Shown: one piece after another, positions 1 to 12,838 of the stretch
How positions within the stretch are numbered: the stretch's first letter is position 1
How the letters are laid out: each line of letters opens with the position of its first letter
From: Methylococcales bacterium
GTDB taxonomy: Bacteria; Pseudomonadota; Gammaproteobacteria; Methylococcales; Methylomonadaceae
NCBI GenBank assembly: GCA_028715725.1
Contig: JAQURG010000016.1
Span: forward strand, 1-64,000
Direction of reading: 5' to 3'
Length of the DNA stretch: 64,000 bases
Position numbers and translations under genes: made by a program
Notes under the pieces: generated by a model
What the model saw: the letters and a program-made list of their open reading frames with translations, nothing else
The model's database searches: none
What the model was told of the DNA's origin: nothing

Positions 1-257
1 ACACTGCCGTCAATCACCCACACCAGCGGCGGATGGGCCAAGCCACTCAACACCATGAGAATAAACGGCAAATAATAGACGGTGTAATCCAGGGCCTCAT
101 TCGCCAGTAACCGGCGTAATTGCATAAGCCGGCTTGCTTCTTTTCCCGCCTTCGGCGATTCGCCTGCCACGGCTGAGAGTTTGACTGGATGGCTTTGGAT
201 GATCCCATACACGAAGCCTGCCAGTGTATTTAGATACCTTGCCTGATTACCCGTCAA
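1..257 (-). mobile_element. N-terminal part of an IS4-like transposase, cut by the window edge
   Basis: Manual minus-strand translation gives LTGNQARYLNTLAGFVYGIIQSHPVKLSAVAGESPKAGKEASRLMQLRRLLANEALDYTVYYLPFILMVLSGLAHPPLVWVIDGS, which reads like a transposase N-terminus ending at a DDE-type V-I-D-G-S segment. Start codon (TTG at 257) uncertain. Confidence 0.5.
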
Positions 258-490
258 ATGGTTGGGTAAGCTTTTTTTAAACGGGTGTGAATTTGTTTAT
301 ACAGTCTCATCGGCTAGTCTATGAATTAACAAAATCCAGCATCCTACTCGATACAACTCATCTTTGTGAAGTGCACAAGTACTCTTTCAAAAAGTGTACG
401 GTAGTGAAATGAATTTAATTAATAGTAATCATTTGCATCTTTATATTTGTTTGCGCTAAAATTAATAAATTATTCCTACGAGGATGTATA

Positions 491-1954
491 ATGAAAATCA
501 AAAATAAACAATTAATTAAGGACGGAGTACTGGCAATACTGGTAGCGTTAAGTCCGTCTGTTAGCGCTTTGGAAAAACCGCAAACGATGGAAGATATGTG
601 GAAAATTATCCAGGCACAGCAAAAGCAAATTGATGAGATGAAGGCTGGTATTGCAACCGCACCCGCTAAGACGACTGTGCAAAATCCAAGTAATAAGGTT
701 GCTGCCAGTAGTGTGCAGAACTCAGGGAACGCTGCACCCAGCGATGTAAAAAACCTGGAGCGCAAAACCAACATTCTGAGTCAGGAAGTAGAGAAATTAC
801 GTACTAATCTGGCTATTCCTGAAGAGAAGCAACTTAAAAGTGCTTATGGCATGGGTCCTGCTGCATCAAAGGTATATCAAGTGGGAAAAGGTCTGTCTAT
901 TGGCGGTTATGGCGAGGCTTTTTACCAGAATTTTGTTAGCGATAAAGGTGAGGCAAAAGACAATGCCGATCTTGAGCGCATGGTTCTGTATGTGGGTTAT
1001 AAATTTACCGACAAAATTCTTTTCAATAGTGAGCTTGAATTCGAACATGCCACTACTGGCGAAGGGTCGGAAGAAAAGGGCGAAGTTTCTGTCGAATTTG
1101 CGTCTCTGGATTTCTTTATTGATCCGATGGTTAATGCTCGAGCCGGCTTGATGCTAATGCCGATGGGTTTTATCAACCGGATTCATGAACCGCTATTTTA
1201 CTTCGGCAACCATCGTCCTGTAGTTGAGCAAAAAATAATTCCTACAACCTGGAGAGAAATGGGGGTCGGCCTATTCGGCGCTATAACACCTAGCTTGACT
1301 TATACTGCTTATGTGGTGAATGGTTTAAATGCCCAAGGGTTCCAGTCTGATAGTATTCGCGAAGGCAGAGGGGGCGGTAGTCAAGGATTGGCGCAAAACT
1401 TCGGTTATGTCGCACAAGTTAATTATGAACCAAGCGCCTTGCCAGGAGTCACTGTTGGCGGTTCCGGATATTTAGGTAATTCCGGCCAAGATGAGGAATA
1501 TAATGGCCAAAAGCCTAATGTCTTCACCCAACTCTATGAAGCGCATGTGCAATGGAAATATCGTGGATTGGAATTCCGGACTCTAGGCTCATGGGGACAT
1601 ATTAATGATGCTGGCATCCTTAGCGCTAACAAAGCAGCTCAAGGCAACCCTGAAACTATAGGTTCACAAAACTACGGTTGGTACACTGAAATTGGCTATG
1701 ATGTATTGCCTCTGTTATTCAAAGATACGCCACAATATCTTGCTCCTTTCTTTCGCTATGAAAAACTGAATACTATTGCCAAAGCACCTGAAGGATTCTC
1801 TGGTGATCCGACTCAAAATCAGCGAATTTTTCAGGTAGGCCTGCAATATAAACCTATTCCACAGGTCGTAATCAAGGCTGATTATCGTAATTTCAGTGCA
1901 GCCGAAGGCAATCTTCCGGATGATGTCAATTTAGGCTTTGGTTTTATTTTCTAG
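491..1954 (+). CDS. Outer-membrane porin-like beta-barrel protein with N-terminal signal and coiled-coil
   Basis: Signal peptide, heptad-like stretch (MEDMWKIIQAQQKQIDEM), alternating amphipathic strands and a C-terminal aromatic residue (GFGFIF). Confidence 0.7.
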   Translation: MKIKNKQLIKDGVLAILVALSPSVSALEKPQTMEDMWKIIQAQQKQIDEMKAGIATAPAKTTVQNPSNKVAASSVQNSGNAAPSDVKNLERKTNILSQEVEKLRTNLAIPEEKQLKSAYGMGPAASKVYQVGKGLSIGGYGEAFYQNFVSDKGEAKDNADLERMVLYVGYKFTDKILFNSELEFEHATTGEGSEEKGEVSVEFASLDFFIDPMVNARAGLMLMPMGFINRIHEPLFYFGNHRPVVEQKIIPTTWREMGVGLFGAITPSLTYTAYVVNGLNAQGFQSDSIREGRGGGSQGLAQNFGYVAQVNYEPSALPGVTVGGSGYLGNSGQDEEYNGQKPNVFTQLYEAHVQWKYRGLEFRTLGSWGHINDAGILSANKAAQGNPETIGSQNYGWYTEIGYDVLPLLFKDTPQYLAPFFRYEKLNTIAKAPEGFSGDPTQNQRIFQVGLQYKPIPQVVIKADYRNFSAAEGNLPDDVNLGFGFIF

Positions 1955-2143
1955 TCCCAAGAAATTTTTCCATTCATATAGTATGATATTAGTAAGCCTG
2001 CTATCTATGTACTGTTTTCATTAAAAATATTTGTGGTTCAATCGCCAGACAGATACTTCATAATAATGAAATGCCTGTCTGGCGGTCTGGTTTATAGCAA
2101 ATACCAACATACAAAACTGTTGGGCTGATAATGGATACTCATC

Positions 2144-2686
2144 ATGAAAACAATAAGATTAATGCTCCTTTTATTACTGCTGACTCCGGCAAGCTTCAGC
2201 TTAGCTGAAATCTTTTACAGCAAAAACGAGGCGATGGAATTGGCGTTTGGCAAAGGCGCACAAGTCGAACAGTTACCGTTATTTCCTGATGATAACCAAG
2301 CGGCAAAAATTCAGCAAGATGCCAAAGTTAAACTGGACTCAGGCTTATTTACTTTCTATATCGGAAAAAATCAAGGCAAGATATTGGGTTATGCCGCAAT
2401 TGAAACAAACACAGTCAGAACCAAACCAGAGACATTGATGATTGTATTAACACCCAATGGCGAATTGCGCAACGTTTATACCCTCGCCTTTCATGAACCC
2501 CCCGAATATCAGCCTTCTGAACGCTGGTTTGAACAACTTTATAAACGTCCGCTAGCTGAAATGGATTTTAATAAAGGCGTTGACGGCATAAGCGGTGCAA
2601 CTCTCAGTACACGATCCGCGCTTAGCAGTATTCGTAAAGTCATGTCGTTTTATGAGGTTATGGTCAAAAACAAGAGTACAAACTGA
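2144..2686 (+). CDS. Secreted FMN-binding domain protein (RnfG/NosR-type FMN-bind)
   Basis: Signal peptide; DGISGATLSTRS matches the ApbE flavinylation motif (DxxSGAT) of FMN-bind domains; stop overlaps next start (TGATG). Confidence 0.8.
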   Translation: MKTIRLMLLLLLLTPASFSLAEIFYSKNEAMELAFGKGAQVEQLPLFPDDNQAAKIQQDAKVKLDSGLFTFYIGKNQGKILGYAAIETNTVRTKPETLMIVLTPNGELRNVYTLAFHEPPEYQPSERWFEQLYKRPLAEMDFNKGVDGISGATLSTRSALSSIRKVMSFYEVMVKNKSTN

Positions 2687-3192
2687 TGCGTTATTTTGTT
2701 ACCGGTGAACAACAGCGTAAATCTTTGCTAAATGCTTTGGTATTAATGTTTCTGGGTTATATTGCGCTGTTATGGTTCAGCAATGGCATGATGTTTTTTC
2801 ATCATATGGATTTAACACCTGACTCAGTCATTGCCTATTATCTTGGCTCTGAAGAGCAATTTACCCAACCCAGAAGTTATCAGGGAATGCTGGAAGTCTC
2901 ACATTTTCATTTATTCTCGATGGGTATCTTAATAGTGACCTTAACGCATTTAATGCTAATGACTGAATTTTCAGTACGACTGAAAATCCGGCTAAGTAGT
3001 TTAACCTACCTGTCAGCATTGGCGGATGAAGCGGGCGGTTGGTTAGTCCGCTTCGTTGATCCTATATTTGCGTGGTTTAAAATCACCGCTTTTTTATTGC
3101 TGGAATTTTCATTGGCTGCGTTATTGGTTGTCGTTATCGCTGCGCTAATACGCGCCAGAATTCAGATGCGACAACAAAGTAAGTCCTCGTAA
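2686..3192 (+). CDS. Small multi-TM membrane protein with conserved VSHxHxF motif
   Basis: About four hydrophobic segments; VSHFHLF and AD..GGWLV..DPIFAW motifs shared with the 25931..26836 protein; coupled to the FMN-binding gene. Confidence 0.7.
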   Translation: MRYFVTGEQQRKSLLNALVLMFLGYIALLWFSNGMMFFHHMDLTPDSVIAYYLGSEEQFTQPRSYQGMLEVSHFHLFSMGILIVTLTHLMLMTEFSVRLKIRLSSLTYLSALADEAGGWLVRFVDPIFAWFKITAFLLLEFSLAALLVVVIAALIRARIQMRQQSKSS

Positions 3193-3276
3193 TCTGTTCC
3201 TGCTCCCGAAGCGCATAGGATTTTAAATACTTATAATCGACATCCAGGTGGATTAACTTTCGCAGCAAATCCACTT

Positions 3277-3822
3277 TTACCAGTATGGCCCAAAAAATCC
3301 TCCCCTATAGAAAGGATAATAGCCATAATACCCATAGTAAGGATACCCATAAGGATAGCCGTAACCAAAACTACCATAACCATAATAATTAGGCGCATAA
3401 TCGGGCCACAGATGAATTACAGTAGCTGAAATCATTGGCAAGCGGAGATATTTCTTGCCGACTGCGCGTTCAACATCACCTTTAAGCCTTCCTGCAACGG
3501 TAATTTCCGAATTTTTGGTATAAACAGCCGGATCCAGGAACTCTGGACTTTTAATGACGAAGCGTCCACCGTTGGGATTGTCTAACTGTGGCCGTCCATA
3601 ACTGTTAAGAGGATAATACAGCACTTGTATAAGACTGAAGTTTTGTTCGTTTTCCACGTCAATAACAGTACCACCCCAACGCACAGGCGCCTCTTTATAG
3701 CGGGCAATATTCTGAATTGCCTCGTTATAGGAAAGGTCATACAGCGGAGGATCTTCAATTGCAGGAGGAAGATTCGAGCACGCAGCCAATAATAAATACA
3801 TAGCAAGTAAATAAAGTTTCAT
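3277..3822 (-). CDS. Slp-family outer membrane lipoprotein with Tyr/Gly-rich C-terminal tail
   Basis: Lipobox LLAAC; RWGGTVIDVENEQNFSLIQVLYYPLNSYGRPQLD..GRFVIKSPEFLDPAVY is typical of Slp. Confidence 0.85.
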   Translation of the reverse strand: MKLYLLAMYLLLAACSNLPPAIEDPPLYDLSYNEAIQNIARYKEAPVRWGGTVIDVENEQNFSLIQVLYYPLNSYGRPQLDNPNGGRFVIKSPEFLDPAVYTKNSEITVAGRLKGDVERAVGKKYLRLPMISATVIHLWPDYAPNYYGYGSFGYGYPYGYPYYGYYGYYPFYRGGFFGPYW

Positions 3823-4337
3823 AACGCCCTCCCTACAAAAGATTGCTGAAATTATGCTTAGAATCTTTTACAACAAGTTTACGAATTTAACCTTAAAGAA
3901 AATGATTTAACTGAAACCTTGACAATTAAAACAAACTTAAGACAAGTTTTAATACTATTAATTCCAGCACTTAAGATAAATCCATACAACAAAGATATCT
4001 TTGCTATCTTATCCATTAACTGATGACATTCATTTTTAACTCTTCCCAATTATTTTGCTATGATGTTGCGCATGGCTTCGCCGACTTACAGAACAAAAAG
4101 GCAGAGCTCAGGTATAACGCTTCTTTGCAAGGTAAATACAATCCGCTTACCAATGGCTTAGTTCTCTTCAATAAATCCATAAATTCTATGAAAATTTTGC
4201 TTATGAGCAAGTCTTTGTTAAAGAAAGGACTTTAATAAAACAAGGGTAGACAACCTTTTGCTGCCTGCCTCTTTACTCTCCATTATGGGTGAGCAAAACC
4301 ACCTGCCACCTACAAATCACCTCTTCAGGAATTCGAT

Positions 4338-6905
4338 ATGCTAGAACAATACCGTAAACATGTAGAAGAACGTGCCGCTGACGGCATTGCGCCTAAACCG
4401 CTTGATGCCGAGCAAATGGCTGCTTTGGTTGAGCTAATTAAACGGCCTCCTGCAGGTGAAGAAGAATTTATTTTAGACTTGCTCGTTAACCGCGTTCCGG
4501 CAGGCGTTGATGAAGCGGCTTATATCAAAGCCGGGTTTTTGGCTGCAATAGCAAAAAGGGAAATAAATTCACCTATTTTAAATGCTGCCGACGCCACAGA
4601 ATTACTAGGCACCATGCTGGGCGGCTATAATATTAATCCTTTAATAGACCTGCTGGATTACGATGCACTGGCTCCAATTGCGGCAAAAGCGCTTTCCCAT
4701 ATTTTGCTGGTCTTTGATGCCTTCCACGATGTACAACAAAAAGCCGAAGCAGGAAATTCTTTTGCCAGGCAGGTTATTGAGTCCTGGGCCGCTGCTGAAT
4801 GGTTTACCAGCAGGCCGGATGTGCCTGAAAAGCTGACCGTTACGGTTTTTAAAGTAACGGGTGAAACTAATACGGATGATTTGTCGCCCGCACCTGATGC
4901 CTGGTCCCGACCCGATATTCCACTTCACGCCAAAGCTATGCTAAAAATGCCGCGTGAGGGCATCACCGATGCGGAAGAGCAAATAAACGACTTGAAAGAT
5001 AAAGGCTTCCCTGTCGCCTACGTTGGCGACGTGGTAGGAACGGGATCCTCGCGAAAATCAGCAACCAATTCTGTTTTATGGCATATCGGCAATGATATTC
5101 CATTTATCCCTAACAAGCGCGAAGGCGGAGTCTGCATTGGCGGTAAAATTGCGCCTATTTTCTTCAATACGATGGAAGATTCAGGTGCGTTACCTTTTGA
5201 ATGTGATGTTACAGCCATGACAATGGGGGATGTAATCGATATCTATGTTTATGACGGTGTTATCAAGCGTCATAACAGCGATGAAGTGATCTGTAAATTC
5301 GAATTAAAAACCGACGTTATTCTTGATGAAGTCCGGGCAGGAGGCCGCATTCCTTTGATAATTGGACGGGGCTTAACAGACCGCGCGCGTACCGCATTAG
5401 GCATGCCCGCCTCGACGATTTTCCGCCGCCCCATCAATGCCAAAGACAGCGGTAAAGGCTATACGCTGGCCCAAAAAATGGTTGGAAAGGCATGTGGTGT
5501 GGCGGGTATAAGACCGTATACTTATTGTGAGCCGCACATGACGACTGTCGGCTCTCAGGATACCACCGGACCTATGACCCGAGACGAACTAAAAGATCTG
5601 GCCTGTTTGGGTTTTTCAGCTGACTTGGTATTGCAATCTTTCTGTCATACCGCAGCCTATCCTAAGCCGGTTGATGTCACTATGCAGCATACCCTGCCGG
5701 ATTTTATTATGAATCGTGGCGGAGTCTCGCTACGACCTGGTGACGGCATTATTCACTCATGGTTAAACCGCATGTTGCTGCCCGATACAGTTGGTACAGG
5801 CGGCGATTCACATACCCGCTTCCCTATCGGTATTTCTTTTCCGGCAGGTTCCGGATTAGTTGCTTTTGCAGCCGCGACAGGAGTCATGCCATTGGATATG
5901 CCGGAATCCGTATTAGTACGTTTTAAAGGCGAAATGCAGCCTGGCATCACATTACGAGATATGGTCAATGCTATTCCTTATGCAGCCCTGAAACGAGATT
6001 TGTTAACTCTTGATAAAAAAGGCAAAAAAAATGTGTTTTCAGGCCGTATTCTGGAAATCGAAGGTTTGCCTGACCTGAAAGTCGAACAGGCATTTGAATT
6101 ATCGGATGCATCAGCCGAACGTTCAGCAGGCGGCTGTACGATTCTTTTAAATGAAGCGCCAATACGTGAATATTTAAATTCAAATATCACATTGCTGAAA
6201 TGGATGATTGCCGAAGGTTATGGCGATGAACGCACGCTTGAGCGCCGAATTAAGAGTATGCAAGAGTGGCTGGCTAATCCGGTACTGCTTGAACCTGATG
6301 CCGATGCCGAATACTTTGAAGTTATCGAAATTGATATGAGTGAAATCAAGGAACCACTGCTGGCATGTCCTAATGACCCTGATGATATAAAAACTCTTTC
6401 AGAAGTCGCCGGGACTAAAATTGACGAGGTATTCTTAGGTTCCTGCATGACCAATATTGGTCATTTCCGGGCCGCAGGTAAATTGCTGGAGCAACAAAAA
6501 GATGAATTACCGACACGCTTATGGATTGCTCCCCCCACTAAAATGGACCAGAATCAATTAACCGAAGAAGGGTATTACAATACATTCGGTAAAGCCGGAG
6601 CCAGAATGGAAATACCAGGATGTTCTTTATGTATGGGTAATCAGGCGCGCGTGGCAGAAAATTCTACCGTGGTTTCCACCTCAACCCGCAATTTTCCCAA
6701 CCGTCTGGGTAACGGAGCGAATGTGTTTTTATGCTCTGCCGAACTGGCGGCGGTATGCTCAATTATGGGTAAAATTCCGACCTTTGATGAATATATAAAG
6801 CATGCAGGTCAGCTTGGCGAAACAGCCGAAGATACCTATCGTTATCTGAACTTTAATCAGATAGACAGTTATCAACAAAAAGCTGATAACGTAGTGCCTG
6901 CTTAA
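4338..6905 (+). CDS. acnB: Aconitate hydratase B
   Basis: 855 aa full-length AcnB signature ([73 protein letters not shown]). Confidence 0.97.
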   Translation: MLEQYRKHVEERAADGIAPKPLDAEQMAALVELIKRPPAGEEEFILDLLVNRVPAGVDEAAYIKAGFLAAIAKREINSPILNAADATELLGTMLGGYNINPLIDLLDYDALAPIAAKALSHILLVFDAFHDVQQKAEAGNSFARQVIESWAAAEWFTSRPDVPEKLTVTVFKVTGETNTDDLSPAPDAWSRPDIPLHAKAMLKMPREGITDAEEQINDLKDKGFPVAYVGDVVGTGSSRKSATNSVLWHIGNDIPFIPNKREGGVCIGGKIAPIFFNTMEDSGALPFECDVTAMTMGDVIDIYVYDGVIKRHNSDEVICKFELKTDVILDEVRAGGRIPLIIGRGLTDRARTALGMPASTIFRRPINAKDSGKGYTLAQKMVGKACGVAGIRPYTYCEPHMTTVGSQDTTGPMTRDELKDLACLGFSADLVLQSFCHTAAYPKPVDVTMQHTLPDFIMNRGGVSLRPGDGIIHSWLNRMLLPDTVGTGGDSHTRFPIGISFPAGSGLVAFAAATGVMPLDMPESVLVRFKGEMQPGITLRDMVNAIPYAALKRDLLTLDKKGKKNVFSGRILEIEGLPDLKVEQAFELSDASAERSAGGCTILLNEAPIREYLNSNITLLKWMIAEGYGDERTLERRIKSMQEWLANPVLLEPDADAEYFEVIEIDMSEIKEPLLACPNDPDDIKTLSEVAGTKIDEVFLGSCMTNIGHFRAAGKLLEQQKDELPTRLWIAPPTKMDQNQLTEEGYYNTFGKAGARMEIPGCSLCMGNQARVAENSTVVSTSTRNFPNRLGNGANVFLCSAELAAVCSIMGKIPTFDEYIKHAGQLGETAEDTYRYLNFNQIDSYQQKADNVVPA

Positions 6906-7020
6906 GCAGGATTAACTGCAAAGAGTATGAAGGACGCGAAGTTTTTAAAGTCTTTCTTCACGACCTTTATGCCCTCTTCGCAGAAATTATGTTTAAAAAG
7001 ATTTTTTCCTGTTAGCGCTT

Positions 7021-7482
7021 ATGCTCCAAAAACCACCCGCATTTAAAACATCTCTAACCTTCCAAAACTGTACAATAGCTTATTTTTATAGCCAGATTGA
7101 GCAGCAGAAACGGATTTTGCAACGTATTCGGGAGGTTTTACCTGAATCATTAGCAAAGCAAGTTCGGCACTGTCTGGTCAAAGAAAAAAAACTGCTGATT
7201 TATACGGATTCTGCCGCATGGGCGTCACAAGTGCGTTTTTATAATAACGCAATTCTTGCCGCCATCGCGCCATTAACCAGATCATCAATAGAGCTAATGC
7301 AGATCAAGATAAGCGCTGAATGGACAGGTTTTGCCTTAAGGCCTCTACGAAAAGCAAAATTACCCTCTGTAGAAAAAATAGAGATTATCCGTAACGACAT
7401 TCTGAATATTACAGATGATCAATTGAAACAGGCGCTTTTAAAGCTGAGCGCAACACTGGAACGGTTATCCTGTAACACCTGA
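7021..7482 (+). CDS. dciA: DUF721 / DciA-like protein
   Basis: Size, DUF721-like core and position next to lpxC, where this gene sits in many gammaproteobacteria. Confidence 0.65.
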   Translation: MLQKPPAFKTSLTFQNCTIAYFYSQIEQQKRILQRIREVLPESLAKQVRHCLVKEKKLLIYTDSAAWASQVRFYNNAILAAIAPLTRSSIELMQIKISAEWTGFALRPLRKAKLPSVEKIEIIRNDILNITDDQLKQALLKLSATLERLSCNT

Positions 7483-7485
7483 AAG

Positions 7486-8409
7486 CTATTCAGCTGATCT
7501 TGGGCTCTGTGCGGAACGCATAAAGGAAATCGGGGCCTCATCCTCATCAGAAAAAGAAACCATTTCCCACGCACCTCTATCATTCAGTAAAGTGCGAAGC
7601 AGTTTATTATTTAAGCCATGCCCGGATTTGTAACCTGTAAATGCACCTATCAGACTATGCCCTAACAGATACAAGTCGCCAATCGCATCAAGAATTTTGT
7701 GTTTGACAAACTCATCTACGCAACGTAACCCGTCTTCATTAAGAATTTTATCATCATCCACTACAATGGCATTATCGAGGCTTCCACCTAAAGCGAGATT
7801 ATTCTGCCGCAGCATTTCGATATCTTTCATAAAACCAAAAGTTCTGGCTCGACTGACTTCCTTTACAAAAGTGGTCGATGAAAAATCCATCGTTGCTGTT
7901 TTTACATGCTCCTGGAAGGCGGGGTGTTCAAAATCGATTGTAAAAGTAACTTTAAAACCCTCGAACGGGTCAAAAGCTGCCCATTTATCCCCCTCTTCTA
8001 CTCTAATACTGCGTTTTATGCGGATATACTGTTTTGGGCTATCCTGCTCCTCGACCCCGGCAGATTGTAGTAAAAATACAAAAGGCCCGGCGCTACCGTC
8101 CATGATAGGAACTTCTGCAGCACTAACATCAATAATGGCGTTATCTATGCCTAATCCGGCAAAAGCGGAAAGCAGATGCTCTACAGTTGAAATTTTAACA
8201 TCGCCTGCAACCAGTGTTGTGGATAGCACGGTTTCGCCCACATTATCAGGCCTTGCCTTAATGGTAACCGGTTCATCTAGATCGATTCGGCGGAATCTGA
8301 TTCCCGTGTTTGGCTCAGCCGGACGCAAAGTTAAAAATATGTTATCCCCTGTATGTAAACCTACACCTGTAGCTCTGATGGTATTTTTTAAAGTTCGCTG
8401 CTTGATCAT
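7486..8409 (-). CDS. lpxC: UDP-3-O-acyl-N-acetylglucosamine deacetylase
   Basis: [67 protein letters not shown]. Confidence 0.97.
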   Translation of the reverse strand: MIKQRTLKNTIRATGVGLHTGDNIFLTLRPAEPNTGIRFRRIDLDEPVTIKARPDNVGETVLSTTLVAGDVKISTVEHLLSAFAGLGIDNAIIDVSAAEVPIMDGSAGPFVFLLQSAGVEEQDSPKQYIRIKRSIRVEEGDKWAAFDPFEGFKVTFTIDFEHPAFQEHVKTATMDFSSTTFVKEVSRARTFGFMKDIEMLRQNNLALGGSLDNAIVVDDDKILNEDGLRCVDEFVKHKILDAIGDLYLLGHSLIGAFTGYKSGHGLNNKLLRTLLNDRGAWEMVSFSDEDEAPISFMRSAQSPRSAE

Positions 8410-8679
8410 AAATAACGCCGAAGATAGGAAATCGCAAAAACATCCAATGGTAACACAAGATGGCTCAAAAACAGAGATTCAATCGAATTTTGTATTATCG
8501 TAATAAACCGAATTAAAACTCACTAATATGTTTACATCAAAAACTCGCGGATAGTTTAAAATAGGAAACCCATCCGGTCAGGCCAGCATTTAATGTACAG
8601 TTATTTAAAATTGCTATCTTTTCCAATTTGAACACAAACATGTAGAAATTTAAGCTGTAGTCATTCTTTCCAAACAAAT

Positions 8680-9882
8680 ATGCTAAAAAAGTTTTTTCGA
8701 CACTCGGGTGCAACATCATCCAGAAAGTCTCTTGATGATATTGCACCCGGGTTACTGGAAAAAAGCTATAGTCAAAAGGTGGCGCAAAATCATATACGTC
8801 ACGATCATGCACAATGGCTGGCTTTACAGCACTTACAGACACTTTTGGATAAAGTAATAACAACCAGTAATTACGAGAAAAAATCAGCAGGGTACAAATT
8901 ACTCACTGCTCAACCGGAAAAATGTCAAAGTTTGTATATTTTTGGTGATGTCGGGAGGGGAAAATCGATGTTGATGGAATTATTTTATGAAGCTTGCCCT
9001 GTGACACAAAAGCGGCGGGTACATTTTCATGTCTTCATGCTGGAAGTTCATGCCTTTATCCATCAATGGCGACAACGAAACAGTACCGATGCAATTTCTG
9101 CTTTTGCAAAAAAAATCAGAAAATCATATCTCATTCTTTGTTTTGACGAGTTTCAAGTTACTGATATCGCGGATGCCATGATTCTGGGGCGCTTATTCAG
9201 TAAACTGTTTGAATTAGGCATTATTATTGTAATAACATCAAATCGTCACCCTGATGATTTATACCGGGGCGGCTTGCAAAGAGAACAATTTCTGGTTTTT
9301 ACCCGGCTTTTACAAAGTACAACGGAAGTCATCGAACTTGCAGCCAAAGAAGATTATCGATTAAAACACCTGCACACGCTGGAAACTACCTATTATTTTC
9401 CTCTGGACACACATGCAGGCGAGTTTGTCTTGCAAAGCTATAATAAACTGACCAATTTTGCAGTTATGCGGCCAAGCTGCATAAAGGTATTGGGAAGAAA
9501 AATAATATTAACCGCGATACACGGAGATATCGCCTTCACTTCCTTTAATGAACTCTGTGTACAACCTTTGGGCTCAGCAGATTATATAGAGATTGCCAGA
9601 ACATTCAGCACCTTGATTATGGCTGAAATTCCAAAATTAACCGCTGAAGAACACAATGAAGCAAAACGATTTATGACTTTTATTGATGTGCTTTACGAGC
9701 ATAAAGTAAAGCTGATATGTACAGCTGAAGTACCTGTTCAAGATATTTATACTGAAGGTGATGGCGCGTTTGAGTTTAGACGAACGGTATCAAGATTAAT
9801 GGAAATGCAATCAGAAGCCTATTTACACAGCCAACATATATCAGGCGCCAATATCAGATTACTGTCTGATTACCTGACATAA
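8680..9882 (+). CDS. zapE: AFG1-family ATPase (ZapE-like)
   Basis: Walker A LYIFGDVGRGKSMLMELFY, Walker B LCFDEFQVTDIADAMILGRLF, ITSNRHPDDLYRGGLQRE. Confidence 0.88.
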   Translation: MLKKFFRHSGATSSRKSLDDIAPGLLEKSYSQKVAQNHIRHDHAQWLALQHLQTLLDKVITTSNYEKKSAGYKLLTAQPEKCQSLYIFGDVGRGKSMLMELFYEACPVTQKRRVHFHVFMLEVHAFIHQWRQRNSTDAISAFAKKIRKSYLILCFDEFQVTDIADAMILGRLFSKLFELGIIIVITSNRHPDDLYRGGLQREQFLVFTRLLQSTTEVIELAAKEDYRLKHLHTLETTYYFPLDTHAGEFVLQSYNKLTNFAVMRPSCIKVLGRKIILTAIHGDIAFTSFNELCVQPLGSADYIEIARTFSTLIMAEIPKLTAEEHNEAKRFMTFIDVLYEHKVKLICTAEVPVQDIYTEGDGAFEFRRTVSRLMEMQSEAYLHSQHISGANIRLLSDYLT

Positions 9883-10039
9883 TTTGAGCGAAGGGGTAAA
9901 ACCAAAGTATAAAAGTACAGAAAAAATAAGCGTTTACTTATTTCCTGAGATTGAGTTGATCTGTATGCGCTTATGCAAGATTCTTTTTTATAGATAATAG
10001 AGTGATGGATTTTATTTCTTATTCTTTCTGGCTCATTAA

Positions 10040-11452
<1,413 letters not shown>

Positions 11453-11484
11453 AGCTAACTCCATTCATATCCGATTTTCATCAC

Positions 11485-11823
11485 TTAGCCCGGCGGCCAG
11501 CTCATTTGACGGCCGCCTAATAAATGCATATGTAAGTGGTAAACAGCCTGTCCGCCATGTTTATTGCAATTGAAGACGGTTCTATAACCGTCTTCCGACA
11601 GACCTTCCTGTTCAGCCAGATTGACCGCGACTTTTAATAGTTGTGCTGAAATTTCGGGATCATCCAAATCATTCAGGGTTGCAATATGGCGCTTTGGAAT
11701 GATCAGAATGTGTACGGGCGCCTGCGGATTAATATCTCTAAATGCCAGAACGTTATCATTTTCAAATACGGTATCCGGCTTAATCTCTCCGCTGACCATT
11801 TTGCAAAATAAACAATTTGTCAT
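11485..11823 (-). CDS. HIT-family purine nucleoside phosphoramidase (HinT-like)
   Basis: CLFCKMVSGEI; HIT motif HLHMHLLGGRQM. Confidence 0.92.
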   Translation of the reverse strand: MTNCLFCKMVSGEIKPDTVFENDNVLAFRDINPQAPVHILIIPKRHIATLNDLDDPEISAQLLKVAVNLAEQEGLSEDGYRTVFNCNKHGGQAVYHLHMHLLGGRQMSWPPG

Positions 11824-11897
11824 ATTTTAACCTTAAGCTATTTATGTGATCGGGCTGGATACCGGATCCATACCGTATTTCAGGTTGAAAGGGCTCT

Positions 11898-12494
11898 TTA
11901 AACTTCTTTTCGTCCATTAAACGCATGCGATAAAGTGCCGCTATCAATAAACTCCAATTCACCTCCCATCGGAACGCCATGCGCTATTCTGCTCGCTAAA
12001 ACTTGGTGTTTTCCAGCCAACTCGCCGATAAAATAAGCCGTAGCCTCGCCTTCTACCGTTGAATTGGTGGCCAGAATAAGTTCTTTTATGGCACCTGTCC
12101 TCAGGCGTTGTTCCAGCAAATCCAGGCCGAGTTCATCAGGCCCGATACCACCAAGAGGGGATAATCGCCCATGCAGTACAAAATAATGTCCTTTAAAAAT
12201 GGCTGCCTGTTCAATAACCCAGGCATCAGCAGGACTTTCTACTATGCAAACAACAGAACTGTCTCTTGAGCTGTCGGCGCAGATATCGCACAGACTGTCC
12301 TCGGTGAGCGTGCGGCATTGCCGGCAATAACCAATCTTATCAATAGCCTGCAGCAGGGTTTCGGCCAGCAATTTTGCGCCATTGCGGTCACGCTGAAACA
12401 AATGAAACGCCATGCGTTGGGCTGTTTTAGGCCCAACACCGGGCAAGCAACATAAATTCTGTATTAATTGCCCTAACAAGCCCTTCTTTTGCAT
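11898..12494 (-). CDS. recR: Recombination mediator RecR
   Basis: [34 protein letters not shown] zinc finger; Toprim domain [14 protein letters not shown]; downstream of dnaX-ybaB. Confidence 0.96.
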   Translation of the reverse strand: MQKKGLLGQLIQNLCCLPGVGPKTAQRMAFHLFQRDRNGAKLLAETLLQAIDKIGYCRQCRTLTEDSLCDICADSSRDSSVVCIVESPADAWVIEQAAIFKGHYFVLHGRLSPLGGIGPDELGLDLLEQRLRTGAIKELILATNSTVEGEATAYFIGELAGKHQVLASRIAHGVPMGGELEFIDSGTLSHAFNGRKEV

Positions 12495-12495
12495 A

Positions 12496-12819
12496 TTAGA
12501 AAGGCATTTGAAATCCGGGGGGTAACGGGATTCCGGCAGTAATATCAGACATTTTTTCTTTTTTCATTTTAGCGACTTTATTAACGGCATCGTTAATAGC
12601 AGAAGCGACCAGATCTTCGAGCATGTCCTTATCTTCAGCCAGTAACGAATCATCGATGGATACTTTTCTGGCTTCACGCTTACCGGTCATTACGATAGTC
12701 ACCAGACCGCCTCCGGACTCACCCACTACTTGCATCAGAGCCAGTTCTTCCTGTGCTTTTTTCAGATTCTCCTGCATTTTTTGGGCCTGTTGCATAATAT
12801 TGCCTAATGCATTTTTCAT
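12496..12819 (-). CDS. ybaB: YbaB/EbfC nucleoid-associated protein
   Basis: [27 protein letters not shown]; dnaX-ybaB-recR gene order. Confidence 0.95.
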   Translation of the reverse strand: MKNALGNIMQQAQKMQENLKKAQEELALMQVVGESGGGLVTIVMTGKREARKVSIDDSLLAEDKDMLEDLVASAINDAVNKVAKMKKEKMSDITAGIPLPPGFQMPF

Positions 12820-12838
12820 TTCTTTCTCCTCTCTGGTT

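Noticed and set aside
4023-4235. 70-aa ORF before acnB
   Set aside because: No RBS or family signature; likely intergenic.
7697-8503. 268-aa plus-strand ORF
   Set aside because: Antisense to lpxC with Ser/Thr/Lys-biased composition; shadow ORF.
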